Source: Leptolyngbya subtilissima AS-A7
Lineage (GTDB): Bacteria; Cyanobacteriota; Cyanobacteriia; Phormidesmidales; Phormidesmidaceae
DNA length: 64,000 bases
Reading direction: 5' to 3'
Assembly (NCBI RefSeq): GCF_039962255.1
Contig: NZ_JAMPKY010000001.1
Coordinates: 1 to 64,000 of the forward strand
Shown in pieces: positions 62,678 through 64,000 of this stretch (positions within the stretch are counted from its first letter, which is position 1; every line of letters starts with the position of its first letter). The position numbers and the translations under genes were made by a program. Under the pieces are notes generated by a model. It worked only from the letters and a program-made list of their open reading frames with translations, was not told the DNA's origin and did no database searches.

Positions 62678-62732
62678 GCTGTTCTCGCGTTTGTTTGATT
62701 GATTTTACCTGTGACTTCAAGAGTGCCGATCC

Positions 62733-63152
62733 ATGCTAAGTCCAAAACGAACTAAATTTCGCAAGCAGCACCGCGGGCGTATGCGCGGAATGGCTCAGCG
62801 AGGCAGCGACATCAACTTTGGTGATTTTGCCCTTCAGGCAACCGAGCCTTGCTGGCTAACTGCTCGTCAGATTGAGGCAGCTCGTCGAGCTATGACCCGC
62901 TATGTACGGCGAGGCGGCAAAATCTGGATTCGCGTCTTTCCTGACAAGCCTGTGACCATGCGTGCCGCAGAAACCCGGATGGGTTCTGGTAAGGGTAATC
63001 CTGAGTTTTGGGTAGCTGTGGTGAAACCTGGTCGGATCGTTTTTGAGATTGCTGGGGTACCTGAAGCCACTGCCCGGGAAGCGATGCGACTAGCCGCGTT
63101 CAAGCTACCGTTCAAGACTAAGTTCATCGCCCGCGAAAGCAAGGAGGCGTAG
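62733..63152 (+). CDS. rplP: 50S ribosomal protein L16
   Basis: A 139-residue L16, starting [69 protein letters not shown] and the final [22 protein letters not shown] are intact. L16 organises the central protuberance and A-site tRNA channel. rpmC starts 4 bases after its stop. Confidence 0.97.
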   Translation: MLSPKRTKFRKQHRGRMRGMAQRGSDINFGDFALQATEPCWLTARQIEAARRAMTRYVRRGGKIWIRVFPDKPVTMRAAETRMGSGKGNPEFWVAVVKPGRIVFEIAGVPEATAREAMRLAAFKLPFKTKFIARESKEA

Positions 63153-63156
63153 GCCA

Positions 63157-63429
63157 ATGGCATTAACCAAGATTCAAGAGGCGCGCAGCCTGAGCGATGA
63201 AGAGCTGCTGAATGCGATCGCTGAAACCAAGCGCGAGCTATTTCAACTGCGGTTTCAAAAAGCTACTCGCCAACTCGATAAGCAGGTGCATCAGTTTAAG
63301 CACCTCCGTCATCGTCTGTCTCAGCTTATGACGGTTCAGCGGGAGCGCCAGCTAATTGCCCTAGAGGCAGAGGTAGAGGCCCAAGCCACCGCCGTGGCAG
63401 CAGCCACAACAGAATCGGTAACAGCGTAG
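63157..63429 (+). CDS. rpmC: 50S ribosomal protein L29
   Basis: A 90-residue L29. The core is [34 protein letters not shown] and [21 protein letters not shown]. The C-terminal extension (about residues 70-90, Ala/Thr-rich) is longer than in E. coli. L29 binds L23 near the tunnel exit. The gene follows rplP by 4 bases and precedes rpsQ by 16. Confidence 0.95.
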   Translation: MALTKIQEARSLSDEELLNAIAETKRELFQLRFQKATRQLDKQVHQFKHLRHRLSQLMTVQRERQLIALEAEVEAQATAVAAATTESVTA

Positions 63430-63445
63430 GGAATAGGTGAATTAG

Positions 63446-63697
63446 ATGGCGGTTAAAGAACGAGTGGGAATGGTCGTTAGCAACAAGATGGATAAAACCG
63501 TCGTGGTTGCTGTGGAAAGCCGCACCTCCCATCCTAAGTACGGCAAGATTGTGGTGCGGACAAAGCGCTATAAGGCCCATGACGAAGAGAATACGTGCCA
63601 GGAAGGCGATCAGGTGCGAATTCTTGAAACCCGTCCCCTGAGCCGGACCAAGCGTTGGACGGTGGCTGACATTGTTAATCGTGCGGCAGACGCATAG
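63446..63697 (+). CDS. rpsQ: 30S ribosomal protein S17
   Basis: An 83-residue S17: [47 protein letters not shown], then [22 protein letters not shown]. This is the usual OB-fold primary 16S binder. It follows rpmC by 16 bases and precedes rplN by 8. Confidence 0.96.
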   Translation: MAVKERVGMVVSNKMDKTVVVAVESRTSHPKYGKIVVRTKRYKAHDEENTCQEGDQVRILETRPLSRTKRWTVADIVNRAADA

Positions 63698-63705
63698 GGG
63701 GAATT

Positions 63706-64000
63706 GTGATTCAGCAGGAATCGTACTTAAATGTGGCCGATAACAGCGGTGCCCGAAAGCTCATGTGCATTCGCGTACTGGGTGGTAATCGCCGCTATGC
63801 CGGAGTGGGCGATGTAATCATTGCCGTGGTTAAAGATGCACTGCCAAACATGGCCGTGAAAAAATCGGATGTGGTCCGGGCTGTAGTGGTTCGCACTAAG
63901 AAGGGCTTGCGCCGCAGTAGCGGTATGAGCATTCGTTTTGACGACAACGCGGCCGTGATTATTAACCAAGACGGAAATCCCAAAGGCACTCGCGTATTTG
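63706..64000 (+). CDS. rplN: 50S ribosomal protein L14 (cut by window end)
   Basis: The first 98 residues of L14 with a GTG start at 63706, preceded by [56 protein letters not shown] and [22 protein letters not shown] are canonical. The 3' end lies outside the window. It continues the S10 order rpsQ-rplN; rplX and further genes should follow. Confidence 0.97.
   Translation, partial: MIQQESYLNVADNSGARKLMCIRVLGGNRRYAGVGDVIIAVVKDALPNMAVKKSDVVRAVVVRTKKGLRRSSGMSIRFDDNAAVIINQDGNPKGTRVF

Noticed and set aside
1..64000. CRISPR array, toxin-antitoxin pair, prophage or retron
   Set aside because: I looked for regularly spaced repeats, reverse-transcriptase motifs, integrases and small antitoxin pairs and found none.

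Overview
This window is from a cyanobacterial chromosome. Psb27, NdhN and LdpA are cyanobacterial or photosynthetic proteins. The octamer GCGATCGC (HIP1), a known cyanobacterial signature, recurs throughout (for example at 1561-1568 and 2614-2621). Gene content and moderately GC-rich codon use suggest a Leptolyngbya/Nodosilinea-like lineage, but that placement is inference.

Layout. 1-160: 3' end of a 5S rRNA and its terminator. 0.2-5.3 kb: tsaE, an EVE-domain gene, a solitary exbD and a small zinc-knuckle-like membrane protein on +; a membrane GTPase, an RRM protein and a GT25-like glycosyltransferase on -. 6.1-11.5 kb: leucyl aminopeptidase on -, then a cell-wall pair on + (lytic transglycosylase and PBP4-type carboxypeptidase). 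11.8-17.4 kb: an ATP-grasp peptide-ligase-like gene, a REC-GGDEF-EAL regulator and a GAF-PAS histidine kinase. 17.6-18.6 kb: an IS630-family insertion sequence with its transposase in two frames. 18.7-24.5 kb: SPFH/NfeD pair, PP2C phosphatase, small membrane protein, YdcF protein and ROK sugar kinase. 24.7-30.1 kb: accessory stretch with a YflT-like stress protein, two poorly known genes (one AT-rich with a duplicated domain), a DUF938 methyltransferase, possible microproteins and a Tat/lipoprotein solute-binding protein. 30.2-47.4 kb: mostly housekeeping genes, including a B12-binding radical SAM protein, STAS protein, clpS with an overlapping CPBP protease gene, ppk, a multi-repeat channel-like protein, a second RRM protein, an M48-like pseudopeptidase, a TauE/SafE exporter and SbcD. 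47.6-53.7 kb: the alpha half of the ribosomal cluster on - (rpmJ-rpsM-rpsK-rpoA-rplQ-truA-rplM-rpsI-rpmE-prfA). 53.9-58.1 kb: psb27, an R3H ATPase, ldpA and ndhN on -. 58.6-64 kb: the S10 half on + (rplC-rplD-rplW-rplB-rpsS-rplV-rpsC-rplP-rpmC-rpsQ-rplN, cut by the window end).

How the genes work together. The right third combines translation (ribosomal proteins, RNA polymerase alpha, tRNA pseudouridine synthase, release factor 1) with photosynthetic electron-transport genes (ndhN, psb27) and the redox-sensing clock-input gene ldpA. The ribosomal superoperon, one unit in Synechocystis as I remember it, is split here and its alpha half points away from the S10 half. That half has its own promoter-like sequence in front of rpmJ.

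No CRISPR array, toxin-antitoxin pair, prophage or biosynthetic cluster was seen. The least explained items are the duplicated-domain membrane protein (26297-27157), the M48-like protein that lost its HExxH motif (42668-45193), a C-depleted tract (22147-22271) and a possible 38-residue membrane protein (28850-28966).
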